Below are positions 55,149-64,000 of a DNA stretch of 64,000 nucleotides, one piece after another. Origin of the DNA: Asterias rubens (lineage: Eukaryota; Echinodermata; Asteroidea; Forcipulatida; Asteriidae); assembly GCF_902459465.1 (NCBI RefSeq), contig NC_047067.1:20025680-20089679 (forward strand). Direction: 5' to 3'. The stretch's first letter is position 1. Every line of letters starts with the position of its first letter. The position numbers were made by a program, and so were the translations under genes. The notes beneath the pieces were generated by a model. That model made no database searches, was not told the origin of the DNA, and worked only from the letters and a program-made list of their open reading frames with translations.

Positions 55149-57969
55149 TCACCTTGGTCTCCCCCATTTGTTACATTTCTCCCTCGTCTCTCGCTCCTTA
55201 AATAGAAGAGGAGGCGAGGCAGGCTGGAGCACAACTCCTTGAGACTTCTTAGTCGTCTTGCTTCTTGGACCACTCTTCTTTTTTCCTCCTCGGTTGTCTT
55301 GGCCCTCTGTGGGTTTAGGGATGTGGATCGGCATCCATGGAACTGGGTTGTAGTAGTTAGGGATTGGGTACGTGGCTGTATTGTAGTAACCTGAATGTGG
55401 GGGACAAAAAGTTATAATGAAATCTATTCAAACAGATGACTTTGTACAAATTTGGAGTCCCATGCCCAAAGCAGGCTACCTTCCTGCCACAACTCAAAGT
55501 CTGAGTTTATTTGATCTTATTGTACAATTAATTTTTTTGTATTAACTTATCAGCCCAGTCGCAAATGCGCAACAAAGAATTTGGAAGATTGTGCCCGAAC
55601 TCCTGCGAAACATTCAGAAGTTGAGCCAAAAGACACTGAATAGAAAAGAGGTCTTCGGAATGTTTATCTTGGTGTGTCTTTGTTTAAAATGACCTAATGT
55701 GCATTCTGGAGCATTATAAATGGTTTTATTTTGAAGATTTTTGTGTAAAGGAGGATTGTGCGCATATCAGCAGCACACAATCGAGCATATCAGCCAGATA
55801 GGCAAGCTTGTGCACTGGGAAAACCCTGCATTCCACTATTTCTCAAAACTGCCAAATTCAAATCAGCTTGGGACGTCGCATACTGATTTATCTCTTGCGT
55901 ACCTTTGAGCATTCCTTGACTGACTCCAAAACTACTTGGCACTGGTTTAGGTTTCTTGACGGCATCTTTGTACCATCTGTTGTAAGCCTCATCTGCCTTA
56001 GCTTTGCGTTCTCGCTCCTCCTCAGCTAGTCTTGACTTCTCTTCATCTTCTTTTGTCTTCTGCTGTAGTGCTTTCTCTTTCTTGTCTGCCAGCCATTGCT
56101 CTCTGCTCGCCTGTATTGGAATAAGCCCTCAGTCTGATAAATTATACAATTCTATTGATTATCAAAGATAACTTACCCATTATATACAAATGGGATCAAT
56201 CTAAACTAAGCTAGGTTGCGGCATTTGAATATCTCTTTTGAGTAGTGTTGGTTCTGTAAAGAACCGGTGGTTAACAACTCATCGTTTTGTTCAGTATGCT
56301 CTGATTGGCAGATGTGAATCGTTAATAACCATCGGTTCTTTTCAGAACAAACTCAACAGAGATTTCAATTGTTGTTTACCGCAATCCTCTCTTTTACTTC
56401 CACCATGCAAAGTTTCAACTCCTACTTCAAACAGTTCAATTATTAACCTATGTCAGAATTTGTTTCTCGCTTCAATTTTGGTCCTGTACACAAAATTCCA
56501 GTCAAGTAATTATTTTGAGCTACAAGCCCTGCGGGGTTTCAGGCCTGTGTACATGTACTTCATTTTTGAAAGGGTAATGGCACCAAGGCATTTTCTCCTT
56601 GGTAAAGGGCACCCTATGAGGAAATTGTAAATTTCTATTGGAGCATTTCAAGGGCACCAAGGCAATAACCAGGGGGCCTTTGTTGCCTCCATGAAGTATC
56701 AGCAATGGATATAGTACCTTAGCTCTATCCATTATTTCCTGCTTCTCTTTTTCTTTCTTATCTTTCTTCTTCTGTTCTTTCCTCGCTTCCTTCTTCCTCA
56801 TCTCCACCACCCAGTTCGTTTTCTCCTCCACCCATTCATTGACTCTCACTTTGATGACCGCTTCCTTTTCCTTCTGGGCCCTCTCCTCCTCATCTTTCTT
56901 CCGCTGTTCACTCCTCTCTTTTCTGACTAATAGTCTCACCCGCTTTCTTTCCTCTTCAGTCTTCTGAACTAACCATTTCTCCCACGGGGAGAGCTCTGGC
57001 TCATGGGGGGATGATTGCGTGAGTGTTTTTGATGAGGAGGATGAAGAGATGCGAACTGGGGTTGTCCTTGAGGTTGACCTGGTACTTGATGATGCGGCAG
57101 ACTTGGATCTCTGTCTTGATTGGCTAGACGCTGCTGATGACACCCCTTCTTGTCTTGGTGTTGATTGTTTGGATGTTGAGGCAGATCTTGTCCTGGATCC
57201 TGATTGGTTAGACTGGATTGAGGACTTGGAATGCGTGATCGATGAAGATGGTGGCGATTCTGATCTGAAAAAAAAAATGTTTTAAAGAAATTACCAAAAA
57301 CAGAGCAAAAATTAAAAAAATTAGAAGAATGATGAAATTGTGGCACACTTTGTAATGTATCTAATAATTTCTCTGTTCTTTGTAGTACACCATTTGCAGA
57401 GATGTCAACATTGCTATAATCAGGGACGTTTTAAAATTTTGTTTACCATTAGAACATGGACATATTGGTTTAGGGCTTTCTGCAGAATTAGAGAGTTGGC
57501 AGAGCTCTGCACTTATTTTTCCTTGAAGTTTTAGAAAGAAAACAGGTTGACAAACAAATCATGGAATGACATACACCCAGTAGCTGGGGCGCACTACACA
57601 AATTGTGACTTCTTCGGTCATACTAGCATGACTGCTAGCACTCCAATTATTGGTTCTAGGAATTATACAAATTTGTTTGATGAAGTGAGAACCACACCTC
57701 CTTTTCCGAGATGATAACTTTGACGAAGATGACGTTGAACTCGAGGAGCTGGAAGAATAACTGCCATCAGAGATGTTCTCCACGCTGCTATGAGACAAAA
57801 CGGACAACAACGACCTTGTTGATGCCCCAGTCCGCTCCAAGCCACTGCTCCTGCCAACAACTAACTCTGGACTCCCCAAAGAATCATCATCGATGTTCCT
57901 CTCGGATGCGGCTTCCTCCCTCTTTGGGGTGGAGTGAGCTCGAGGGTCGTTCTCTATATCACTTTCCAT
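55149..57969 (-). CDS. CCDC34: Coiled-coil domain-containing protein 34
   Basis: Complete in four coding exons on the minus strand: 57969-57698, 57264-56718, 56110-55903 and 55390-55149 (TGA), 422 residues. The first 180 residues are extremely Ser-rich and low in complexity. LSPWEKWLVQKTEEERKR (182-199) opens a long highly charged Lys/Glu/Arg helix with coiled-coil character to about residue 325. The C-terminus AYNRWYKDAVKKPKP, then YNTATYPIPNYYNPVPWMPI and HIPKP, matches vertebrate CCDC34 closely, which settles the identity. Vertebrate CCDC34 is linked to sperm-flagellum formation and intraflagellar transport; a ciliary role here is inferred from that. The human protein is 373 residues, so the N-terminal Ser-rich part is longer here. 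The gene is head to head with TMEM19. Start chosen as the first ATG of an exon with a good donor and no earlier in-frame ATG. Confidence 0.92.
56237..56350. repeat. ACCGGTGGTT inverted element
   Basis: GTTGGTTCTGTAAAGAACCG-GTGGTTAACAAC and GTTAATAACCATCGGTTCTT-TTCAGAACAAACTCAAC form inverted arms around GTTCAGTATGCTCTGATTGG. Copies at 46850-46936 and 60471-60536. In CCDC34 intron 2. Confidence 0.7.
56530..56700. repeat. Dispersed repeat shared with 300-450
   Basis: GAGGAAATT...TTTCTATTGGAGC and TTCAAGGGCACCAAGGC resemble ACGAGGAAATTTCTATTGGA and TTCAGGGGGACATCAAGG at about 350-395 in the first MATE intron; a fragment is also at 61205-61250. Class unknown. Confidence 0.5.
57396..57512. mobile_element. 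Short hAT-like MITE relative
   Basis: GCAGAGATGTCAACATTG at the left and GAGAGTTGGCAGAGCTCTGC at the right, with TAATCAGGGACG inside, as at 28808-29165. In CCDC34 intron 1. Confidence 0.6.
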
Positions 57970-58844
57970 TCTGTAGAATTAGATCTTCACATTGGGATAC
58001 TTTTTAATGATAAACAAGAACAAAACTAAACATTAAATCAATTGCCAAATTATGGTATGAGTTTCATCTTGCAATCGAGAAGACTTCGTACAAAAATCAG
58101 GCGCTATTTCGAATTACATTCTTTCAATATAATTAATGGAGCAAAAAATTCCTTTTATTATTTAAAACTAAAAGGGGAATGGATTTCCATATGTTTTAAT
58201 CAGAACCGGTGGAATTTTGGACTGAGTATGTCTCAATTTAACTATCTTATAGTAACAATAATTTGTAACGGTATGGATGACTGTTGTTTTGACATTTTAC
58301 AGTTTTATAATAAAAAAGAAAACAAAGATTATACTGAAAGAAAGAAATTATTGGTGAAAAACGTTGAGAACTTTAGAAACTAGAAAGAGTTACAACAAGA
58401 AAAGACAAATTAGATATTAAGAACATGGCTGTGAGGGATGCACATTTACAAATAAACTAATAATAATTTACTTTAGATGAAAATAGCCTCACCAAAATAG
58501 CGCAAAAGATTCACCGTTCGTTCGCCTTTTTCATTTTGTATTGTAAATACGAAAAACTAAAGGGAGCCCTCCATTGGCAACAAACCGTCAGTATTAGTCT
58601 GATACCCAAAATTTACGTTCACTTTATCATTACCTGTTACATAATGACAATGGGTAGTACGTTGATTCAACCTGCTACTTTTTGCGCGGGGTAGGCGGGG
58701 CGTGATGACCCCTCTAAAGTTCATTGCACAATTCGATGTCAACCAACAACTACTCACTACTGGGATCTCTAACCAGCTCTTGAATTTGATTGCATCAATA
58801 TCTTGTTTAGCTCTTCCTTTAACAGGAAGACGGCATCTAAAGAT
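57970..58844. promoter_or_regulatory. Divergent CCDC34/TMEM19 promoter region
   Basis: 875 bp between the start codons of two head-to-head genes. The TMEM19-proximal part has a short GC-rich patch (TTTTTGCGCGGGGTAGGCGG, about 58680) and a CCATTGGCAAC motif at about 58571 that includes an inverted CCAAT box and an RFX-type half site. An acceptor-like CTTCCTTTAACAG ends at 58825, so TMEM19 may have an upstream exon here. An unassigned ORF occupies 58042-58383. Confidence 0.45.
58042..58383 (+). CDS. Unassigned ORF, 113 codons
   Basis: I do not recognise this product. The frame is open from 58030 to a TAG at 58381-58383; the first ATG is at 58057 (108 codons). The translation has ordinary protein-like composition: a basic N-terminal segment (LQSRRLRTKIRRYF), aromatic residues, Cys-containing ICNGMDDCCFDIL, and a lysine-rich end (YTERKKLLVKNVENF). 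It is AT-rich in codon choice and lies in the gap between two divergent genes, where 113 open codons in about 64% AT DNA is long. It could be a 5' exon, a captured transposon or viral fragment, or chance. No splice or domain evidence supports any of these. Confidence 0.25.
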   Translation: MPNYGMSFILQSRRLRTKIRRYFELHSFNIINGAKNSFYYLKLKGEWISICFNQNRWNFGLSMSQFNYLIVTIICNGMDDCCFDILQFYNKKENKDYTERKKLLVKNVENFRN

Positions 58845-61800
58845 ATGATTCTGTTTGGGGCATTACTGAGTGTGGTTGTGCCCTTGTCATTGCTGGTTTG
58901 GGCAGTTTCCTTGCTTGGTTTTACGTACCTCGGATCAGAAGGTAAGACTGAACGTTCATGATTTTTTTTTGATAAACAAGTTCTGCACTGGATGACTGTG
59001 GAATTTAAAGGGGGCACATTCTTGCCCTCGGATTTGATGCTTTGGCCTTGTATTTATTTTGGATTTATTTTGGGAAAAGTTTCCGTATGGCGCCACCACT
59101 TTTTCATTCGATAAGAAATAATATAGTATCTAATTTACCTCAATGAGATATCATTTTTTGTAAAAATTAGTGAAAAAGTGGTGGCGCTATACGGAATGTT
59201 ATCCGTTCAGTTGATAAACTATACCTAGCTGATTTTTACTTACTTTTTTATTATTAATAATTAGTTATTAAATTAAATAAGCAGAAAGTATTGCATAACA
59301 ATTGTTTGCTTAGTAGAAATGAGCACGCAGCTCACCACTTCTACTTTGATACTCGGAGAATCCATCAGACAGGGCAGAAAGCCGAGGGACTTCTTGTCCA
59401 TGATTGCGATATTGATCCCTCCTCCCGCCAACGGCTGGACTGGAGGAGCGTTATGTGTTAACGAAACTACGAATATGATTGTACTACTCATACTCCATGA
59501 ACTATGAGGTTAGTTCTGCTATCGCCTCCACAAAGGAGGAAGAGGCAATAGCGGAACAAACCTCATAGTTCTAGGAGTATTTTTGTACCAAAAACTCATT
59601 GCTGTATGTCATGTGTGCAGCCTCCACTCCCCTAAAATGATCTCAACTAATAAAGGGGAGGCAATGATGTTGCCAGGGAGTGAGTTCCACCAGATGACAG
59701 TTCTTGGGGAAAGTGAGTTCAAGAATAGCTGTATCCTACACCTGGGATGATGTGAATATTTATTTTGGTTGTATGACCTTGTATTACATGAGATGGCTGG
59801 GCTAAGGTAGGCCTATAGTATAGGTCCTGATTGGCTCCTGCAATAGTTTGGATCTGGATTTTGTAGAGGAGGGTGAGGCTGGCTGCCTGTCGTCGCCTCT
59901 GAAGGTGTCCCATTCCAAGGTGTTCAACGAGGCTGAAACGCTTTCAGTGCGGCGGTATAGCTGAGAGCGAACCTGACTGATTTAAATTTTGGTTTGTCTT
60001 TCTGGCTGCAATATATTCCAGAATCCAGGTGAGGTCTAACAAGTGACAAATAAGCTTGCTGGCGTATTTTGATGGAGCATTTTCTAAGGTTACATCGAAC
60101 AAGGCCCAACATTCTGTTGGCAAGAGCTTGATTTTGTTGTGTTTCTGCCATGCAAGAAGGTTAGGCCCAGGTACGGATGGCCTGGTGACTGTCGCAAGAT
60201 TTTTTCCACCAAGGTGGTAATTTGACCAGTCACAAATTCTACATTCATGAGACACATTATGCAATGGCTGGTAAACTTATTCTAGCAATACTAGTAAGCC
60301 ACAAAAGTGGGGCTAGCACAATCCTCGTTGGTTTCAGTTAGGGTGTAGGTCAGTCAACTAACCCACACGCTTCACGGACCTAAGCCCAGCTTATCCAGTT
60401 CAAACCTTCACGCTCCGCTGAGCCAATTACTTGGTTAGCATTCAGCAATAGCGTCCAGCATTTTCCTGAAGACAATCAGAGCATACTGATCGAAACTTTG
60501 AATCATTAACCACCAATTTTGGTTGTTAAACTTATTCTGGTAAGCATAATTTTGTTGTGCTTAGCATCTTTGTGCTTAAGCAGCTCTATAAAACTGGGCC
60601 CAGGTCAACATAAAGGAATGCTGAGTGCCGCAACCTTGGCTTGTCCTTAGAGCATACATGTCCATTCTATAGTTTGTCTGGGTCCCAATTCATCTATTGT
60701 TACTAACACCCTGGATTCTAGGGTAGCATATTACGTCTCTCTTCAATATGAAAGGTTCGCTTGGCCCCAGCAGCCAGTATGGATGGGCTAATCAGCTAAT
60801 CAATGAGCGTGCATGATACGTTTGCCCATCCAAGCGCCTTCGGTTAAAGCAAGGGCACTGGGGACGAGCGAATATGAAAGGGTTGACAGATATTTTCAGA
60901 ATACAATTTTTTTTTGTGGGGGGGGGGATGTTATTCCATTAAAAATTGGAATGGTCAGAACAACATTTTTTAGTCAACATGTTCAGCTGGTTGAATTTTC
61001 AGAGGCAATTTAATTTGTAATTTATTTTTGTATCACTACTTACTGTTACAGTTTTTAAAAATTACTCTAGGTTTTCTAAGACCCCTGAAAACAAAAGCAA
61101 AAATCCCACAATATTTGTTTTCTAACATAACAATCTTGCCTGGCTTGAAAAAAATGCTTTTACTAAAAGCATAATTTGTGTTGATATTGTCTTTGTTACT
61201 AGCATTTCAAGGGCTTTGTTGCCTCCATTAAGTGCCAGAGGCCTGCCATACCCTTAGGTGATTAACTTTGGTCCCCAAGATCAAATTGAGTTTTGTGATC
61301 TACTCATTTTCCTAAAGATAGAATCCTCATAAAAGTTGCAAATAAGTTACTGAGTGACTTCAATTGTCTTCATCTTCATCATTCCCAACAATTACCTGTC
61401 TTGGTCATCTATGTCATAATCCTCTAACAACTGCTATTGTACCTGGGTATCCAAACGATTATTTTAAAGAAAATTCTAGACGTAAATAAAGATTAATCAA
61501 TATACAGTAGTTGTCTGTTTAGGTGCACACAGCATACCTAGAATAATACAGTCTGCGTGCGCTGAATTATTGTTAACCTCCACCCTAGGCACCTCTTACA
61601 AATTCTATGGCCTTGAAGTATCTGAATTGGTGTCTACAGCTACGGCTACGGCTACGACTGTTGCTAAGGGTGTTGCTAAGGACGCCCTATACCTTAAAAA
61701 CATAATGATGAAGAAATCTAGCCATAGCCAGTTCGGACTGCATTTAAGTACCTGGATTTCCAAATGGTGCTTTCTAAGAAACTTCCAGACCCAGACATAA

Positions 61801-62738
61801 TACAGACTAATCAATGTACACAGAAGAAGTCTAATTGTGTGTCTTGGTGTGCACAAGGCATACATTGAATAATACAGTCTGGGTGCACTAAAGGGATTAA
61901 AAACTAGGGTGTTGTTGTGGCTGCACAGAGCAAGGACGGAGCAAGGACATGGGGAGTTTGATGGAATTGTTGGACACTGCCTTCTCTGCAGGGGGTGCAG
62001 GGCCCAATTTTATAAAGCTGTAAAGCAGAAAAAAGGCCTACTGGTGGACAAATTTATTTATTAATTTATATGTTCATTCTAACCAGTGTGGTTTGTTTTT
62101 GAACAATAGAAAGGTCTATAGCTTCACTGTATCTTAAGTATTGGACTTGTATTAGAATTAGGAATGTTTTATGCTTACAAAGGGTGAAGAAATGTTAGAC
62201 TTTTAAGAAAGAAAGGCATGCGTTTGTTTTTTTGAACTGTTTGATTGTTTTATTCCTAAAAATGTAGACATGTACAAAATAACTAACCTGTGACAATTTC
62301 AAATTAGCATTTTTGAGATATCGTCAACAATCTGTAAATTGTTCTTATTGGAATGTACAATCTGAGAAAAGTATCAGACAGAAACAGTTTCCCAGACTCA
62401 AATTGTTTGTGTTTTAAAATCTGATGTTTTTTTTCATAACCACATTACTTCAAAGTAAAATTATTCTCAAAATGCTTTTTACTATCGAAAGCTGCTGTAC
62501 CAAGTTTTTGTAGCCATTATTAAGAGTGATTATCAATAACTTCCCCTTGAAGATAATTTTGAACATTAGAAATTTTTTGTTAGTAATAGTATATCATCCC
62601 TAACTTTTTCTTTCTTTCCTCCAGCACCAATCTACCCAATCTCACCAGGACGATGGCTTCTGACTGTCACACTGCCGTTGTTTCTTGCAACAAATGGTCT
62701 GAGAAAGAAGAGTGTCACTTCAGGAGGTGCCATTCTAG
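58845..62738 (+). CDS. TMEM19: Transmembrane protein 19, first two coding exons (runs off the right edge)
   Basis: Exons 58845-58941 (or from the acceptor at 58826) and 62625-62738, joined in phase, give MILFGALLSVVVPLSLLVWA..., LLGFTYLGSE, PIYPISPGRWLLTVTLPLFL, ATNGLRKKSVTSGGAILG. The RPISPWRW-like motif and NGLRKKS followed by a small-residue-rich segment align with the N-terminus of vertebrate TMEM19 (DUF92 family), a multi-pass membrane protein of poorly defined function. The frame also runs upstream of the ATG to a TAA, and the alignment with the human protein would extend a little further N-terminally, so a start in an upstream exon is possible. The intron holds a foldback, a LINE remnant and local duplications. 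The next exon is not in the window: the donor GTATAAATG at 62739 is followed by the 95-bp minisatellite. Confidence 0.82.
59072..59204. mobile_element. 133-bp GGCGCCACC foldback
   Basis: GGAAAAGTTTCCGTATGGCG-CCACCACTTTTTCATTC pairs with TAGTGAAAAAGTGGTGGCGC-TATACGGAATGTTATCC. Over 90% alike to 40805-40940 along the arms. In TMEM19 intron 1. Confidence 0.87.
59490..59580. repeat. 91-bp hairpin
   Basis: ATACTCCATGAACTATGAGG...CTATCGCCTCC and GGAGG...GCAATAGCGG...CCTCATAGTTCTAGGAGTAT are inverted copies with a short loop. It abuts the LINE remnant; unclear whether it is a separate element. Confidence 0.75.
59640..60270 (-). pseudogene. Decayed LINE (non-LTR retrotransposon) reverse-transcriptase 3' fragment
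   Basis: Minus-strand frames encode, with frameshifts between them, ALANRMLGLVRCNLRKCSIK, QQAYLSLVRPHLD, WILEYIAARKTN, then WGHLQRRRQAASLTLLYKIQ and a final segment like YSFLNSLSPRTVIWWNSLP. This is the order at the C-terminus of CR1/Jockey-type reverse transcriptases (NRTLGFLRRNL, SLVRPxLEY, LGWxxLxxRRxxxxLxxLYKI, WNxLP). At least two frameshifts; the 5' part is missing. Confidence 0.75.
60471..60536. repeat. Fragment of the ACCGGTGGTT element
   Basis: CAATCAGAGCATACTGATCG and TTAACCACCAATTTTGGTTG correspond to the middle and one arm of 56237-56350. Confidence 0.5.
61430..61900. repeat. Diverged tandem duplication, about 310 bp apart
   Basis: TGTACCTGGGTATCCAAA...TTAATCAATATACA...ATACCTAGAATAATACAGTC at 61440-61570 and AGTACCTGGATTTCCAAA...CTAATCAATGTACA...TACATTGAATAATACAGTC at 61748-61890 are the same unit. 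Between them is a CTACGGCTACGG run that encodes a spurious Thr-Ala repeat. Confidence 0.7.
62225..62560. mobile_element. TTAA-type element, subfamily T2, eroded ends
   Basis: GTTTGATTGTTTTATTCCTA, AACCTGTGACAATTTCAAAT, CATTACTTCAAAGTAAAATT and TCGAAAGCTGCTGTACC match the T2 order. The 3' end CTTCCCCTTGAAG has lost the TTAA tip. It ends about 65 bp before TMEM19 exon 2. Confidence 0.65.
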
Positions 62739-62759
62739 GTATAAATGTTCTGTCCCAAC

Positions 62760-63255
62760 TTTAGAATCAACCCAACTTAGCTAGGAATCCCAACTATATA
62801 TAGGACTGGCACCAACTATAGTTGGGCCCAGTCCCAACCTGAGTGTTACAGTTGGGTCGGCCCAACTATAGCTGGGATTGCCTGATAGTTGAATTCATCA
62901 GCTTTAGAATCGTCCCAACTATTGGAAGTCCCAACTTGAGTTTTACAGTTACAAAGGTAAAACTGTAGCTTGGATTGCCTGATAGTGTAATCTGTCTGTT
63001 ATAGAGTTGTCCCAACTATAGTTAGTCCCAACTTGAGATTTACAGTTGGGATGACCCAACTGTGGTTTCCTGATAGTGTAATCAGTCAGCTTTAGAATTG
63101 TCCCAACTATGGCTGGGGTCCCATCTTGAGTTTTACAGTTGGGCCCAACCATAGCTTTGGTTGCCTGAAGTAACTGGTAGTCAGCTGTAGAATCATCCCA
63201 ACTATAGTTTTTCCTCCATGGTCGGTCCTCCATGGTCCCAACTACAGCAAACTTC
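62760..63255. repeat. About 95-bp minisatellite rich in CCCAACTATAGTTGGG
   Basis: TTTAGAATC(G/A)TCCCAACTAT-like starts recur at about 62903, 63000, 63091 and 63187, with an older, longer unit from 62760. Each unit contains GTCCCAACTTGAG, TTTACAGTTGG and TTGCCTGATAGTG. The core CCCAACTATAGTTGGG is a perfect palindrome. It begins about 20 bp after the TMEM19 exon 2 donor. Confidence 0.85.
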
Positions 63256-63405
63256 AAAACATGTTTCTTGTAAAATGGCAGCAGTTAAGAACTGCTCAGT
63301 ATGATTGGTACAAAGACCAACTTGACTTCTAAAAACCTTTTTGATGAACCCGATATGATTACTGCAGGCCTGGAATTTCAGAGGGCAAGGCCCTTTTCTT
63401 TAAGC

Positions 63406-63791
63406 AAAGGAACACATTGCCTTGGATCGGACGAGTTGGTCTTCAAAAAACGTTTGAAACCGTTTGTTATGAAATGCATATGGTTGGAAAGATATTTTAA
63501 AAGTAGAATACAATGATCTACAAAAGTATCACTAAAAATGCACGGTTTTCATTTTACGTCGCGAACTAACACGGTCGGCCATTTATGGGAGTCAAACATT
63601 TGGCTCCCATAAAAGGCCGACCGTGTTAGTCGACGAGGTAAAAAGAAAACCACGCAATTTCGTGGCATATTTGTGTAGATCATTGTATTCTACTTTTACA
63701 ACATCTTTCTAACCATAACGATTTTATAACAAACGGTCACAGAACACTTTTCAAGGACCAACTCGACCAAACCAAGGCAACGTGTTCCTTT
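63406..63791. mobile_element. 386-bp foldback element with AAAGGAACAC ends
   Basis: Nearly the whole element folds back: left arm AAAGGAACACATTGCCTTGG...GTTTGTTATGAAAT...GTAGAATACAATGATCTACA...CTAACACGGTCGGCCATTTA, right arm its imperfect reverse complement, ending GGCAACGTGTTCCTTT. The centre GGGAGTCAAACATTTGGCTCCC closes the hairpin. AAGC flanks both ends, a possible short target duplication. No coding capacity. Confidence 0.9.
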
Positions 63792-64000
63792 AAGCAAGGG
63801 GCACTTCAATTTGAAAATCTTCAAGCAGATAGGAAAATTGTGTAAGGTTACAAAGACCATGAACAGTGCATGCCAGCAAAGGCCATGGGCTCTGTGCAAT
63901 GGACCCTTCCCATGAAATATGCTAATTACATTCACGCATGCGTACAGACCCTGTTGGTTGGCAAACGCCATAGAGTTGTGCACTGAGCAGACGCGCAATC

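Noticed and set aside
59273-59507. Overlapping open frames on both strands in TMEM19 intron 1
   Set aside because: Neither translation is recognisable and the region borders a hairpin and a LINE remnant; possibly old transposon sequence, but not supportable as a gene.
61570-61800. Open frame with a Thr-Ala repeat
   Set aside because: The peptide repeat comes from a CTACGG simple repeat inside a local duplication; no other coding sign.
62949-63257. 102-codon minus-strand frame
   Set aside because: It lies wholly within the 95-bp minisatellite.

Overview
The window is AT-rich animal nuclear DNA with intron-rich genes, canonical GT/AG junctions, phased exons, and a dense load of short repeats. 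The proteins are close orthologues of vertebrate single-copy genes. Together with the repeat content this suggests a marine invertebrate deuterostome, most likely an echinoderm. The phylum is inferred, not shown.

Six protein-coding genes can be assembled exon by exon. From left to right they are: (1) the 3' part of a MATE-family multidrug/toxin extrusion transporter (SLC47A type, + strand, 110-4955); (2) a complete V-type H+-ATPase subunit E (ATP6V1E, +, 7 coding exons, 8337-12604, 226 aa); (3) a complete mitochondrial glutamate carrier of the SLC25A22/SLC25A18 type (- strand, 8 coding exons, 36669-19301, 328 aa); (4) a complete mitochondrial isoleucyl-tRNA synthetase (IARS2, +, 22 coding exons, 40602-53551, 980 aa); (5) a complete CCDC34 (-, 4 coding exons, 57969-55149, 422 aa); (6) the first two coding exons of TMEM19 (+, 58845-62738, continuing past the right edge). 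ATP6V1E and the glutamate carrier lie tail to tail, the arrangement known for human ATP6V1E1 and SLC25A18. CCDC34 and TMEM19 diverge from a gap of under 0.9 kb. The genes do not form one pathway; they are ordinary housekeeping, transport and ciliary-type genes.

Most of the remaining sequence is introns and intergenic DNA filled with repeats. These include several families of short non-autonomous DNA transposons: a TTAA-ended superfamily with at least three subfamilies and a shared internal core, foldbacks with GGCGCCACC or GGGCCCAA ends, a hAT-like family, and a 386-bp foldback at the right edge. There are also tRNA-derived SINEs of at least four kinds, one decayed LINE reverse-transcriptase fragment, minisatellites (68-bp and about 95-bp units, and a nested 32/324-bp array), and a series of local tandem duplications inside the carrier gene. 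No RNA gene, CRISPR array, virus or bacterial-type system was found. The most interesting items are the TTAA superfamily, a perfect 77-bp palindrome behind IARS2, an unassigned 113-codon ORF in the CCDC34/TMEM19 gap, and a protein-like read-through extension of carrier exon 5.
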